Program-made: the position numbers and the translations under genes | Shown here: positions 16,320 through 24,254 of the stretch, piece after piece | How the letters are laid out: the number at the start of each line of letters is the position of its first letter | Numbering within the stretch: the stretch's first letter is position 1 | Notes under the pieces: generated by a model | Databases searched by the model: none | What the model saw: only the letters and a program-made list of their open reading frames with translations | Told to the model about the DNA's origin: nothing | Assembly: GCA_009697105.1 (NCBI GenBank) | Contig: SIAQ01000029.1 | Location: forward strand, 1 to 46,131 | From: Gemmataceae bacterium | Lineage (GTDB): Bacteria; Planctomycetota; Planctomycetia; Gemmatales; Gemmataceae | Length of the DNA stretch: 46,131 bases | Direction: 5' to 3'

Positions 16320-18128
16320 TCAAAGGTACACCTTGATAATCACACACGAGATATTGTCGCCGAATCCGTCCGGCTCCAACACGCTAGGCAAACGCTGCAT
16401 GGCGTCGGCGGCGTTGACGAGCGACAACGCAATATCAGCGGCTTTCGCGGATTGCATGTTGCGCACCATGGCGGCGGCGTTGTGAGGCTCCAGGAAGTAA
16501 CCCTCCTCGATCAAGCCATCCGAGCACAACATTACCACATCGCCCGGCAGCAGTGGCCAGCGTGATACCTTCGGCTTGCAGTATTCGGCGAGAATCGCGA
16601 GTTCGCCTCGTTCATTCACGATGCAGCCGCCGACGCATTCACGCAAGGAACGCGAGACGCTACCGAGTTCGTGAATCTCCTCCGGCGATGCTCCGTTGGC
16701 CAGCAGATCGGAGGCGACATCGCCGTCCACTGTCAGCTGCTCGATCGCGTCCTTCGTGATGAGATACGCTCGGCTATCGCCCAAATTCGCGATGCTGAGT
16801 TCGTGTCCCTGCAACCAGGCGATTGTGAGCGTCGTGCCCATCAGGTTTTCGCCCGCGCGAAGCTCATCGCCGCTCCCGTGCGCGAGCGCCCATTCGAGCA
16901 AGCCCTGGGAGCTTTGTCGGGCGGCATCGCTCACGAGCCTCGCGAACGTTTCATGGGTACAGCCCTCGATAAACGCGTTCTCGACGACGATCGACGTTAT
17001 CATGCTCGCCAACCCGCCCGATCCGACGTCACATGTGGAGACTCCGTCGGCAACGACCGCCAGCAGGCCGCGCTCGTCCGCTTTGACGAGAATGGCGTCC
17101 TCGTTGTTGCGCTGGAGTTCCGTCTTCGATCGGCCCGTGCGGGTATGTCCGTCGGCATCCGAACGCAGCGTTCCCGAAAACGTTCGCCGACGATTCACGC
17201 CGACAATCGCCTCGTCGAAGGCCTGAGCGAACGCCAGGGGCGTGGGAAATCGTAGCCCTGGGTTCAATGCCGTGCCACGCTGTATCACCGGAATGATGCC
17301 CGTTGGCAGGCGTGGCGTGAAGATACGCAGCGGCGGAATCTCGTACCGAAACGCCTCCAGCCCGTTGCCAGGGAACCCACCGGGAATCAGGCCTGCGAGC
17401 CAATAATACGCAAGCATCGCCAGGTGGAACACGTCTGTCGCCGGGCCGATCTCATTCCCCAAAAATTGTACGATCTCCGGAGCGGCGTAATGCGGGTGAA
17501 TGCGCACACGTTCGGGCATCATTCGCGATGGGAAGAGTTCGAGGTCAAGGTTCGTGATTCGCAGCCAGCGCCAGTCCGCCGAGGTCGAATCATTCACCGA
17601 GGGCGACAGCGGGCCTATATCCTCCATCATCGACGGATTGAAGTTCAGCCAGACCAACCCGCGTTCATGGAGCAAGGAAAGGGCATGGGCGACGGAGTGG
17701 ACGCATGCCGAAAGCCTCTGAAGCTCGGCGAGGTCGTCCTTCGCTTTCGGGAGTTGCCAGGGCAGTGGCGTGGACAGATTGGTATCGAAGATTAACCAGC
17801 GGCCCTGACTATCGTCCACCACGCGGCCTTTCGGCAGGCACGCAGCTTGGGTCGCCAGGCGTTCCTCCAGCAATGCGACACGCTCGGCGGGCAACTTGTC
17901 AGGCAGCCAATGCACGCGCCAGCTTTGACCTTCGGCGGTAAGCGTCAGAGCCGACTCCGGAAAAGCCAACGCTTGCCGTTGTTCCGTGGACAGCGCGAGA
18001 CCTGCGGACGTAACCGGGCAAACCGCCGGCGGCGGACTCGGCGCCGCCGACGCCAATTCGGCATTGCAATGATCGCAGAACTCATGATCCTGCGACATCT
18101 CGCCACATACGTTGCACTGGATGCTCAT
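16320..18128 (-). CDS. Zinc ribbon-pseudokinase-PP2C phosphatase fusion
   Basis: 602 residues, cytoplasmic. Residues 1-25 form a zinc ribbon (C5xxC8, C18xxC21). Residues about 60-310 look like a protein-kinase fold whose catalytic loop has decayed. LHERGLVWLNFNP at 153-165 replaces HRDLKP with WLNFNP, DFG is replaced by LDLE near 194, and no VAIK lysine or glycine loop is clear. The structural APE (A216-P-E218) and the helix-F Asp (TDVF, D232) remain. Residues about 335-602 form a PP2C phosphatase with its metal-binding motifs intact: NNEDAILV, VADGVS (D361-G362), GDSRAY, LCSDGL and GDNIS. It probably dephosphorylates Ser/Thr, with the dead kinase as a sensing or scaffolding domain. The VWA gene lies next downstream. 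Confidence 0.88.
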   Translation of the reverse strand: MSIQCNVCGEMSQDHEFCDHCNAELASAAPSPPPAVCPVTSAGLALSTEQRQALAFPESALTLTAEGQSWRVHWLPDKLPAERVALLEERLATQAACLPKGRVVDDSQGRWLIFDTNLSTPLPWQLPKAKDDLAELQRLSACVHSVAHALSLLHERGLVWLNFNPSMMEDIGPLSPSVNDSTSADWRWLRITNLDLELFPSRMMPERVRIHPHYAAPEIVQFLGNEIGPATDVFHLAMLAYYWLAGLIPGGFPGNGLEAFRYEIPPLRIFTPRLPTGIIPVIQRGTALNPGLRFPTPLAFAQAFDEAIVGVNRRRTFSGTLRSDADGHTRTGRSKTELQRNNEDAILVKADERGLLAVVADGVSTCDVGSGGLASMITSIVVENAFIEGCTHETFARLVSDAARQSSQGLLEWALAHGSGDELRAGENLMGTTLTIAWLQGHELSIANLGDSRAYLITKDAIEQLTVDGDVASDLLANGASPEEIHELGSVSRSLRECVGGCIVNERGELAILAEYCKPKVSRWPLLPGDVVMLCSDGLIEEGYFLEPHNAAAMVRNMQSAKAADIALSLVNAADAMQRLPSVLEPDGFGDNISCVIIKVYL

Positions 18129-18225
18129 CGCGGAGGTTCGCCTCGCAGATTGGGTGTGGGATTAGTGTATGTTGCGAAAGGGGAGAGTTGGAAGAAAAAA
18201 CGCCGCGCGGTTGTGGAAAAAAACT

Positions 18226-18294
18226 CAAGCCCAGTGGTGAGGTACTCCGAAACCTTGGGATCCCAGCGGTTCGGAGTACCTCACCAATGGGCTT
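18226..18294. repeat. Palindromic element B4 (two arms, shortened)
   Basis: Family B element with the central spacer nearly gone and some outer mismatches (CCAGTGG/CCAATGG). It lies upstream of the PP2C fusion gene. Confidence 0.9.
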
Positions 18295-18332
18295 TCATCA
18301 AATTCCACAACTCTGGCGCACTGCTTAATTTT

Positions 18333-18458
18333 TTAGTGATCCTCTTTCGTGATTCGCATTCTGAATTTGCCGCACGCTTCAACACCGATACCACACTCAA
18401 CGCCAGCGTGACGCCGGATGGGCCGAACACGTTCGATTTCGAGGTGAAGTCGCGGTGA
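18333..18458 (+). pseudogene. Possible 3' remnant of a lost gene
   Basis: In the 380-base gap 18129-18508, one plus-strand frame reads like the end of a real protein (EFAARFNTDTTLN, then DFEVKSR and TGA 18456-18458). It has no recognisable start or upstream portion, since element B4 and unrelated sequence precede it. It may be a gene truncated by rearrangement. The remainder of the gap shows nothing else. Confidence 0.3.
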
Positions 18459-18508
18459 GATGTTGGACCCGGCCATGGCGATCCTGCAAGCGACCTCTGC
18501 GCGACTTG

Positions 18509-18934
18509 TCAATTCAACCAGTTCTCGACGCGCAGGCCAGGAACCTGCTGGAAATCCTGCAAATTGGCGGTGAGTACCAACGCATTGTGAGCCTGGGCAA
18601 TCGATGCGATCTTGAGGTCTATGGTACCGATGCGCACGCCATCCGCGCGAAGCTGCTCAAACTGGTCGGCAGCCCGGTCGTCGAACGGCATGATGCTCCA
18701 ATCGCTCAAGAAAGCGTGAAGTTCTACCAATTCTTCATACGCCTTCACCTGACGCCGCACATTGCGATGACGTGCAACCACCGCGAACCAACCGCGCCAT
18801 TGCTCCTCCACGCTAACGATGGTCGTGCCGATATCCTGATCGGGTGACGCTCGGATGCGCGCAAGCAGCGCCTGAAAGCGTGGGCTCGCCGTGTATTTCA
18901 TTTGCGTCAGGTGATCGGTGTCCAATAGAATCAT
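18509..18934 (-). CDS. PIN-domain toxin (VapC-like)
   Basis: Predicted RNase toxin, 141 residues. Acidic positions of the PIN active site are visible: LLDTDHL near the N-terminus, VSVEE, GTIDLKIASIA, and TANLQDF near the C-terminus. Its ATG overlaps the antitoxin stop (ATGA at 18931-18934), the classic type II arrangement. The RNA target is unknown. Confidence 0.9.
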   Translation of the reverse strand: MILLDTDHLTQMKYTASPRFQALLARIRASPDQDIGTTIVSVEEQWRGWFAVVARHRNVRRQVKAYEELVELHAFLSDWSIMPFDDRAADQFEQLRADGVRIGTIDLKIASIAQAHNALVLTANLQDFQQVPGLRVENWLN

Positions 18935-19140
18935 GAACCGGCCTTGCGCCGATCCGCTTCGCGAATTTTTCGTCCGGCGGCGTCGACTGCTTCGGACAGT
19001 TCCGTTCTTTTGTATTTTCCGACCGCCAGGCGCCAGTCCTTAAACTTGCCGGGTTTCGGTTGCGATTGCAGGGCCTGCGCCAGACTCAATTCAAGTGCCT
19101 CGACGCGTTTTTCCAGGCTTTCAAGGGTAGTTTGTTTCAT
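18931..19140 (-). CDS. Putative antitoxin of the PIN toxin
   Basis: 69 residues. The longer frame reaches 19227, but ATG 19140 has GGAGGA at ideal spacing. The sequence is highly charged with an N-terminal heptad-like helix (LESLEKRVEALELSLAQAL), then KFKDWRLAVGKYKR. It is not a standard VapB that I recognise by name. The assignment rests on size, charge and the four-base overlap with the PIN gene. Confidence 0.75.
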   Translation of the reverse strand: MKQTTLESLEKRVEALELSLAQALQSQPKPGKFKDWRLAVGKYKRTELSEAVDAAGRKIREADRRKAGS

Positions 19141-19195
19141 CAGTTCCTCCGTGGGAATTGTATCACATTCACAAGGCGTAGCGTCGAGCCAACTT

Positions 19196-20119
19196 CTAAT
19201 CAGGAACCTCGGCAGGCTTCCCGTCATTACGTACGATCATCGCTCGCAACACTTCCTCGGAAATATTTGCTCGCAGAAATCGCACGCTGCCATCGGCCAT
19301 GCAGGCGAAGGCGCCGGGATCGGATACGTAGCCGCGGAAGGGCAAGCCGCCTTCCTTGCTATATTTGTGCGTAAACGCGGGCAAGCGGTGATTCGGTCCA
19401 TACACGATATCGGCCGGCTTGGTCCATGGCACCGATGTTTCGCCTTCGACGATCAGGAGCGTCGTAGCGAGTCCGTCCGGAAAATCACGTTCGACGTTAA
19501 GCCGTTTGCCCGGTTCAAATGCCGTGCCTGGCCCGACGAATCCTTGCCAGAGAGTATGTGTCGGCTCAACATCGGTGACATTACTGCCGTAGATCGAGGG
19601 TTTCTTGTCAAGATGCTGACCATTCTCCCGGCTGTCCCAGGGTTGCTTGAAGTTGAACTGATTATGAAGCGGCGCCTGATCGAGATAAGGTAGAATGCTC
19701 ACACGCCAACTCAACAGTGCCCCACCGGCGGGATCACGAACATCCGTGGTGACATGTTTGGCCGAGTTGGGATCGGGAACCAAACCCAAGCCGATATTTT
19801 TACAGTTGTTGTGCATTTGTGTTTTGGAATAGTTCCTGTGACAGCCGCGCTCGACGTTCAGCGTGAGAAAACCCCACAAACTGGCTAACGGCAAGACCCC
19901 GACCATGGCAATGCCGAATCGTTTGAGCGCATCCTCTCGAGCGCTCCTTTTGAAGAGTACGACAAAGTAGGCGGAGAAGGTCGCAATCGAAAACGCGATA
20001 AATGCTGCTTCCATCCACGAGCGAAAGGACCAGGCAATCATTCCGAGGAGCGTCGTGAAGAGCCCGAGCCAACACGTCAGGCGAGGCAGCCAGTGTGTGA
20101 CGCGATCGTAGCGTGACAT
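19196..20119 (-). CDS. DUF1559 domain membrane protein
   Basis: 307 residues. Three hydrophobic segments lie in the first 100 residues instead of the pilin-like leader usual for DUF1559. The DUF1559 body follows: SWRVSILPYLDQAPLHNQF, QGFVGPGTAFEPGKR, DGLATTLLIVEGE, and the C-terminal FACMADGSVRFLRANISEE. DUF1559 proteins are greatly expanded in planctomycetes and of unknown function. It is a close paralogue of the broken gene just upstream (20189-21117), and the two share the ending RNDGKPAE-PD. Confidence 0.85.
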   Translation of the reverse strand: MSRYDRVTHWLPRLTCWLGLFTTLLGMIAWSFRSWMEAAFIAFSIATFSAYFVVLFKRSAREDALKRFGIAMVGVLPLASLWGFLTLNVERGCHRNYSKTQMHNNCKNIGLGLVPDPNSAKHVTTDVRDPAGGALLSWRVSILPYLDQAPLHNQFNFKQPWDSRENGQHLDKKPSIYGSNVTDVEPTHTLWQGFVGPGTAFEPGKRLNVERDFPDGLATTLLIVEGETSVPWTKPADIVYGPNHRLPAFTHKYSKEGGLPFRGYVSDPGAFACMADGSVRFLRANISEEVLRAMIVRNDGKPAEVPD

Positions 20120-20188
20120 GCGAGGCTCACTTTCCAGACTCGCGGCAATGATCTTCTACAAGGTTTAACATCACCGCACTACCGCCAT

Positions 20189-21117
20189 TTAATCAGGAAT
20201 CTCGGCAGGTTTCCCATCGTTGCGCACGATCATCGCTCGCAACACTGTTTCAGATATGTCCGCTGACATCCCGCGTACGGTGCCGTCGGCCATGCATGCA
20301 AGGAAAACTTGCGCCCCTGAAACAGGACAACAGAACGGCCATTCGCCCCTTTTGGGGTAGTTCTGCCCGAGTTCCGGCAACGGGATGCCCGGCCCATATC
20401 GGCCGGTTTGGACCACGGCACTTGCTGTTGCGCTTCTACGAAGAAAATCGTATTGCTCGGGCCGTCGGGGAAATCACGGGCTAAAGTGAGTACGCCGTCT
20501 ACAGGTTCGAACGCCGTTCCCGGACCGACGAAGCCCTGCCACGGCGTGTTGCCCGGCGAGTCCGGAAACAAAACGCTGCGGAACGTGAAAGGCATCTTAT
20601 CTACGAGGGGCCGATTGCCGGGACTGTCCCAGGCCTTCGTCAGATCAAACTGCTTATAGAGTGGCATCTGTTCGACGTAAGGGCAGAGGCTGACGCGCCA
20701 GCTTAGTGTTGGGCCACCCGCATTGCGAAGGTCAGCGGGGAAACCTCTGTGCTGATCATCAAACTCGTGCATCGCAAAGCCGATGCTCTTGCCATTGAGG
20801 CCCATCAGGCCACGCCCGCTCATTTCACGAATTTGCCCCTGAGCAAAAAGTAGAAAAAGAAGAAAGAGCCAGAAAAGCCCGAGTGGAACAAGCCCAATCG
20901 CAAGTCCCGTTGCGAGGCGTTTAGGCACCGGCGAATAGGTTCTGCTCACAAAGGAGCCTAATGCACAAACTACCGTCGCGCCGGAAAAGTAAAGAAAAGC
21001 ACGTTGCAAAATCAGCGATTCCAGTGGGCAGGCGCAGATTCCGATAATGATCGTGAGCGCACTCAGCCCGATCGTGTTGTAGAGAAGTCCATTTGCAAGC
21101 GAGGTTGAGATACGCAT
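20189..21117 (-). pseudogene. DUF1559 membrane protein gene broken by a frameshift
   Basis: The frame from ATG 21117 encodes the same design as its neighbour: hydrophobic N-terminus, SWRVSLCPYVEQMPLYKQF and QGFVGPGTAFEP. It leaves frame after VPWSKPAD at about 20393-20400. The true C-terminus (FLACMADGTVR, then RNDGKPAEIPD) continues in another frame to TAA 20189-20191. Compared with the paralogue at 19196-20119, seven bases are missing in the codons after KPAD, between two AT dinucleotides. A seven-base loss gives exactly the observed frame change. The truncated product would still be made to 20230 with a foreign tail. A sequencing error is possible. Confidence 0.8.
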
Positions 21118-21127
21118 GTTTATTCTC

Positions 21128-21203
21128 AGGATTCCTCCAGTCGCTTACGCTCCTGGCTCGCCGGATCATCCCAGCCCCTCCACCACGTCGCCGTACACGT
21201 CAA
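21128..21203. repeat. Single-arm palindrome G' with a duplicated gene-end fragment
   Basis: A repeat arm (TCCAGTCGCTTACGCTCCTG, from about 21137) is followed about 15 bases later by CTCCACCACGTCGCCGTACA. The same pair occurs at 21928-22003, where the second part is the 3' end of the DUF1501 gene. On the minus strand it would read DVYGDVVEGLG and a stop, compared with DVHGDVVEAVLI. It may be a remnant of a second DUF1501-type gene or of a shared mobile segment. Confidence 0.6.
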
Positions 21204-21241
21204 GCGGAACGCTCGGCTCTGGTCGTGCAACGCGGTTCGTG

Positions 21242-21655
21242 TCAAGCAATATCAATCAACAACTCAAACGCTCGGTTCCGGCCCCAGCGATAGATTTTGA
21301 AGTCGCTGTCGAGCGTGAGAATTCGCCCGCTGCCGGTTTGCGTCGCCAAATCCACCAAGCAGGCATCGGCCAAGTCCATCGGCACGTCGGCGTATTTCCT
21401 GAGAAGCACTCCGACCTCGGCGGAACGGCTTGTAAGCGCGTACGGAATTTGCAGGATTCCCTGACGGATATTTTCGAGAATGGCGTCTCTGGTTCCTGCC
21501 ACGTGACGAAGGAGATAGCAACTCTCCACGATCACGGCCTCGCAAGTTATCATGCGGTCGTCGAGACTATCTAAAGCTTCGAGGCATTCGGCGTGATACT
21601 GCTCTCGTCGATCCAGACGCGCGACAATAAATCCTGTATCGACGAGTACCGGCAT
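21242..21655 (-). CDS. PIN-domain toxin (VapC-like), second pair
   Basis: 137 residues. PIN motifs are visible: LVDTGFIVA, an acidic residue in VIVESCYLL, LADACLVDLA, and the C-terminal LTLDSDF. The start overlaps the antitoxin stop by one base (TAATG at 21653-21657). It is unrelated at sequence level to the toxin at 18509-18934. Confidence 0.9.
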   Translation of the reverse strand: MPVLVDTGFIVARLDRREQYHAECLEALDSLDDRMITCEAVIVESCYLLRHVAGTRDAILENIRQGILQIPYALTSRSAEVGVLLRKYADVPMDLADACLVDLATQTGSGRILTLDSDFKIYRWGRNRAFELLIDIA

Positions 21656-21885
21656 TATTTCCCCCCCAATCCTTCCAAGTGTTTCTTATTCGATCCCAGA
21701 TCCGGAATTCCGGAGTCGAACTGTCCCGTGCCGATGAACTGAGCTTGCCTATCGATTTTCTTCCCACTCTTTTTGGGCGCATCTACCGTGATTTGAATGC
21801 GCAATTGCTTCCCAACCGGCAGCTTCAATGGCTTGTCCGGCACGATGACTTTGCCGTCGAAATGACCGGTGATCGTTTGGCTCAT
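21655..21885 (-). CDS. Antitoxin of the second PIN pair (DUF104-like)
   Basis: 76 residues. The N-terminus (TITGHFDGKVIVPDKPLKLP followed by GKQLRIQI) has the pattern of AF2212/DUF104-type antitoxins, in which a short beta-rich domain binds DNA and a flexible tail wraps the toxin. A linker with GKKIDRQAQ precedes the C-terminal toxin-binding part. It overlaps the PIN gene by one base. Confidence 0.85.
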   Translation of the reverse strand: MSQTITGHFDGKVIVPDKPLKLPVGKQLRIQITVDAPKKSGKKIDRQAQFIGTGQFDSGIPDLGSNKKHLEGLGGK

Positions 21886-21927
21886 GGTTTTTGCCTCCTA
21901 TGTTTGTGTCGCATTCATTGTACACCA

Positions 21928-21961
21928 GGGTTCCTCCAGTCGCTTACGCTCCTGGCTCGCC
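21928..21961. repeat. Palindromic element G', single arm
   Basis: One arm with the stem CCAG/CTGG around TCGCTTACGCT-type bases. It ends three bases before the DUF1501 stop codon. It is related in sequence to elements F (27601-27661) and G (42911-42995). Confidence 0.8.
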
Positions 21962-21964
21962 GAA

Positions 21965-23446
21965 TCAGATTAGCACCGCCTCCACCACGTCGCCGTGCAC
22001 GTCGGTTAGCCGATACGCCCGGCCCTGGAAGCGATACGTCAAGCGCGTGTGGTCGATGCCGAGCAAGTGCAGGATCGTCGCCTGGAAGTCGTAGGCACTG
22101 ACCGGGTTCTCGACGACGTTGTACGCGAAGTCGTCGGTGCGGCCATAGCTCATGCCGGGCTTGATGCCGCCGCCGGCCATCCACAGGCTGAAGCAGCGGC
22201 CATGATGATCGCGGCCGAACCTTGGCTGCGTGTAGTCGCCTTGCACGAACACCGTGCGGCCAAACTCGCCGCCCCAGATGACGAGCGTGTCATCGAGCAT
22301 GCCGCGTTGCTTCAGGTCCTTCACCAGCGCCGCCGACGGTTGATCGGTATCGCGGCACTGGATCGCGAGTTGTGTCGGCAGGTTGTTGTGCTGGTCCCAG
22401 CCGGCGTGCATCAGGTGTACGAAACGCACGCCGCGCTCCGCCATGCGGCGAGCCATCAGGCAGTTCCACGCGAAGCTGCCGCGCCGCTCAACATCGGGGC
22501 CGTACATTTCGAGCACTCGGCGAGGCTCGTTGGAGAAGTCGGTCAACTCAGGAACCGATGTCTGCATGCGGTACGCCATCTCGTACTGCGAGATGCGTGT
22601 CTGGATTTCAGGATCGCCGGTCTCCTGGTGCCGCATGCGATTCAGCTCCGCGAGATCATCAAGTTGGCTGCGGCGAACCTGCGGCGTCACGCCCTGCGGG
22701 TTCGAGAGATAGAGCACCGGATCGCCGTTCGAGCGCAGCTTGACGCCTTGATAGCTCGAGGGCAGGAAGCCGGAACCCCAGTAATAGTCGTAAAAGATCT
22801 GCCCGCACGAAAGCTCGCGATCTTGCGATGTCATGACGACAAACGTCGGCAGATCGCGATTCATGCTGCCCAGGCCATAGCTCAGCCAGGCACCCATGCT
22901 CGGCCTGCCCGGCTGCTCGGCGCCGGTAAGGAACAGCGTGACAGCGGGAGCGTGGTTGATCGCATCGGTGTGCATCGAGCGGATGACGCAGATATCGTCG
23001 GCGATCGACCCCGTGTGCGGCAGGAAATCGCACAGCCACTGCCCGCTGCGGCCCCACTGCCGAAACGGCGCGATGCCAGGCAGCACGAGTTGCCTTTGGT
23101 TCGTCGTCATGGTCGTGAGGCGCTGCCCCATTTGCACGGAAGGCGGCAGCAGTTCGCCCCGCCAGCGATAGATGTTGGGTTTGTAGTCAAACAGATCGAC
23201 ATGCGTCGGCGCCCCGGTCTGCATGAGATAGATGACGCGCCGAGCCTTCGCAGGGTGGTGCATCCCGTCCGAGCCTGATCGCCAGCGAAGGGCATCTGTG
23301 GGCCCCGCTTGCCCTTCGCTGGCGATCAGGCTCGGACTCCCATCGTTCAGCAGCGACGACAGCGCCGCCAATCCAAGCGTGCCACTAACGCCAGTGAGAA
23401 ACTGGCGACGGGTTTGGTTGAGAGCGTACTGGAGGTTGGGATTCAA
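21965..23446 (-). CDS. DUF1501 (sulfatase-like) Tat-exported protein carrying an inserted palindrome
   Basis: 493 residues. The chosen start is TTG 23446, with AAGGA about eight bases upstream; it gives MNPNLQYALNQTRRQFLTG, the usual DUF1501 opening with a twin-arginine signal. Family landmarks follow: HHPAKARRVIYLMQTGAPTHVDLFDYKP, then GGGIKPGMSYGRTDDFAY and ILHLLGIDHTRLTYRFQGR. DUF1501 proteins are alkaline-phosphatase-fold proteins typical of planctomycetes, usually beside a DUF1549/DUF1553 cytochrome gene, which is absent here. Residues about 37-60 (GSPSLIASEGQAG and neighbours) are encoded by a perfect palindrome and look like an in-frame insertion. Confidence 0.9.
   Translation of the reverse strand: MNPNLQYALNQTRRQFLTGVSGTLGLAALSSLLNDGSPSLIASEGQAGPTDALRWRSGSDGMHHPAKARRVIYLMQTGAPTHVDLFDYKPNIYRWRGELLPPSVQMGQRLTTMTTNQRQLVLPGIAPFRQWGRSGQWLCDFLPHTGSIADDICVIRSMHTDAINHAPAVTLFLTGAEQPGRPSMGAWLSYGLGSMNRDLPTFVVMTSQDRELSCGQIFYDYYWGSGFLPSSYQGVKLRSNGDPVLYLSNPQGVTPQVRRSQLDDLAELNRMRHQETGDPEIQTRISQYEMAYRMQTSVPELTDFSNEPRRVLEMYGPDVERRGSFAWNCLMARRMAERGVRFVHLMHAGWDQHNNLPTQLAIQCRDTDQPSAALVKDLKQRGMLDDTLVIWGGEFGRTVFVQGDYTQPRFGRDHHGRCFSLWMAGGGIKPGMSYGRTDDFAYNVVENPVSAYDFQATILHLLGIDHTRLTYRFQGRAYRLTDVHGDVVEAVLI
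23268..23338. repeat. Palindromic element H inside the DUF1501 gene
   Basis: Arms 23268-23295 and 23311-23338 are perfect 28-bp inverted copies around 15 bases, wholly within the reading frame. The 71 bases plus one flanking base equal 24 codons, which keeps the frame open. It lies after the Tat signal and before the conserved HHPAKARR segment. Confidence 0.93.
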
Positions 23447-23485
23447 TTCAATATCCTTCCGGTTTAACAAGCAGAAAATGCAATC

Positions 23486-24202
23486 TTATTTGATGTTAAT
23501 GTCATACCATGGTATCACTTCATGCTCGACAAGGGCATCTACGACCAACTGTGAGACACCAATGTCTGCCGGGCTCACACCCAGAGTTCGTTTGAACATC
23601 TGCTTTCGGTACTTTTTCACTGCTTTGCCTTCCTTAGTGTGCTTAACCAAACGGACTGTCCGCTCCTTGCCATCCCATTTGGCCATTGCAAGAAAAGCCG
23701 GTTCGCCATTGGATCGCTTCGCGTTTTTTGCCTTCCAAAGCAATTCAACTTGTAGGTTGGCCGACAACCATTCGTCGTCGCTGTTTGGGTAGGCTCCCAG
23801 AATTGCATCAATGATGTCCAATTGCCTTCCTGGCATGAAATCAAGCAACTGGTCTTCGTCCTTCGGCGGCGTTAGTTTGGCATTGGATTCCGCTTTCTCA
23901 CGACGAAGTTTAGCGGGAATTTCATTTACGAAAGCTTCGATCCCTTTCCGCATGGACTGCTCAGCCACTTCCGCTCTGACAATAGCGGCAATAGTTCGCC
24001 GAATTTCTTCTGGCTGAGTGGCTGCGAGTTTTTCGAGTTCTTTCTGCTGCTTGTCTGGCGATTCTTCTTTTTTCCACCACGCCCAAATATCTTTGGCAAT
24101 GGAGGGAATGACCTCAACTGCTAAATCGCCTGCAATGCCCCCACCCATTGCGTTGCCAAGTTTTTGGGCAACAATCTTCAAAAGCAAGAAGGGTGTATCC
24201 AT
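23486..24202 (-). CDS. Unrecognised protein, AT-richer than neighbours
   Basis: 238 residues; I do not recognise the family. The N-terminus (FLLLKIVAQKLGNAMGGGIA followed by GDLAVEVIPSIAKDIWAWW) forms amphipathic or hydrophobic helices. The middle is charged and helical. The C-terminal half looks globular (LLWKAKNAKRSNGEPAFLAM, and an ending VEHEVIPWYDINIK). GGAGG lies about 12 bases before ATG 24202. Its DNA is visibly less GC-rich than the surrounding genes, which suggests transfer. It lies between a broken Rpn nuclease gene and the DUF1501 gene, in an accessory region rich in toxin-antitoxin pairs. Confidence 0.75.
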   Translation of the reverse strand: MDTPFLLLKIVAQKLGNAMGGGIAGDLAVEVIPSIAKDIWAWWKKEESPDKQQKELEKLAATQPEEIRRTIAAIVRAEVAEQSMRKGIEAFVNEIPAKLRREKAESNAKLTPPKDEDQLLDFMPGRQLDIIDAILGAYPNSDDEWLSANLQVELLWKAKNAKRSNGEPAFLAMAKWDGKERTVRLVKHTKEGKAVKKYRKQMFKRTLGVSPADIGVSQLVVDALVEHEVIPWYDINIK

Positions 24203-24254
24203 TGAACCGCAGAGCCTCCTAGGTTTGCTTGGTTATCGCATATCTGCCGACATG

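Noticed and set aside
22049-23278. A 409-codon plus-strand frame across the DUF1501 gene
   Set aside because: It is the complement of a well-supported DUF1501 protein, with biased composition and no family landmarks.
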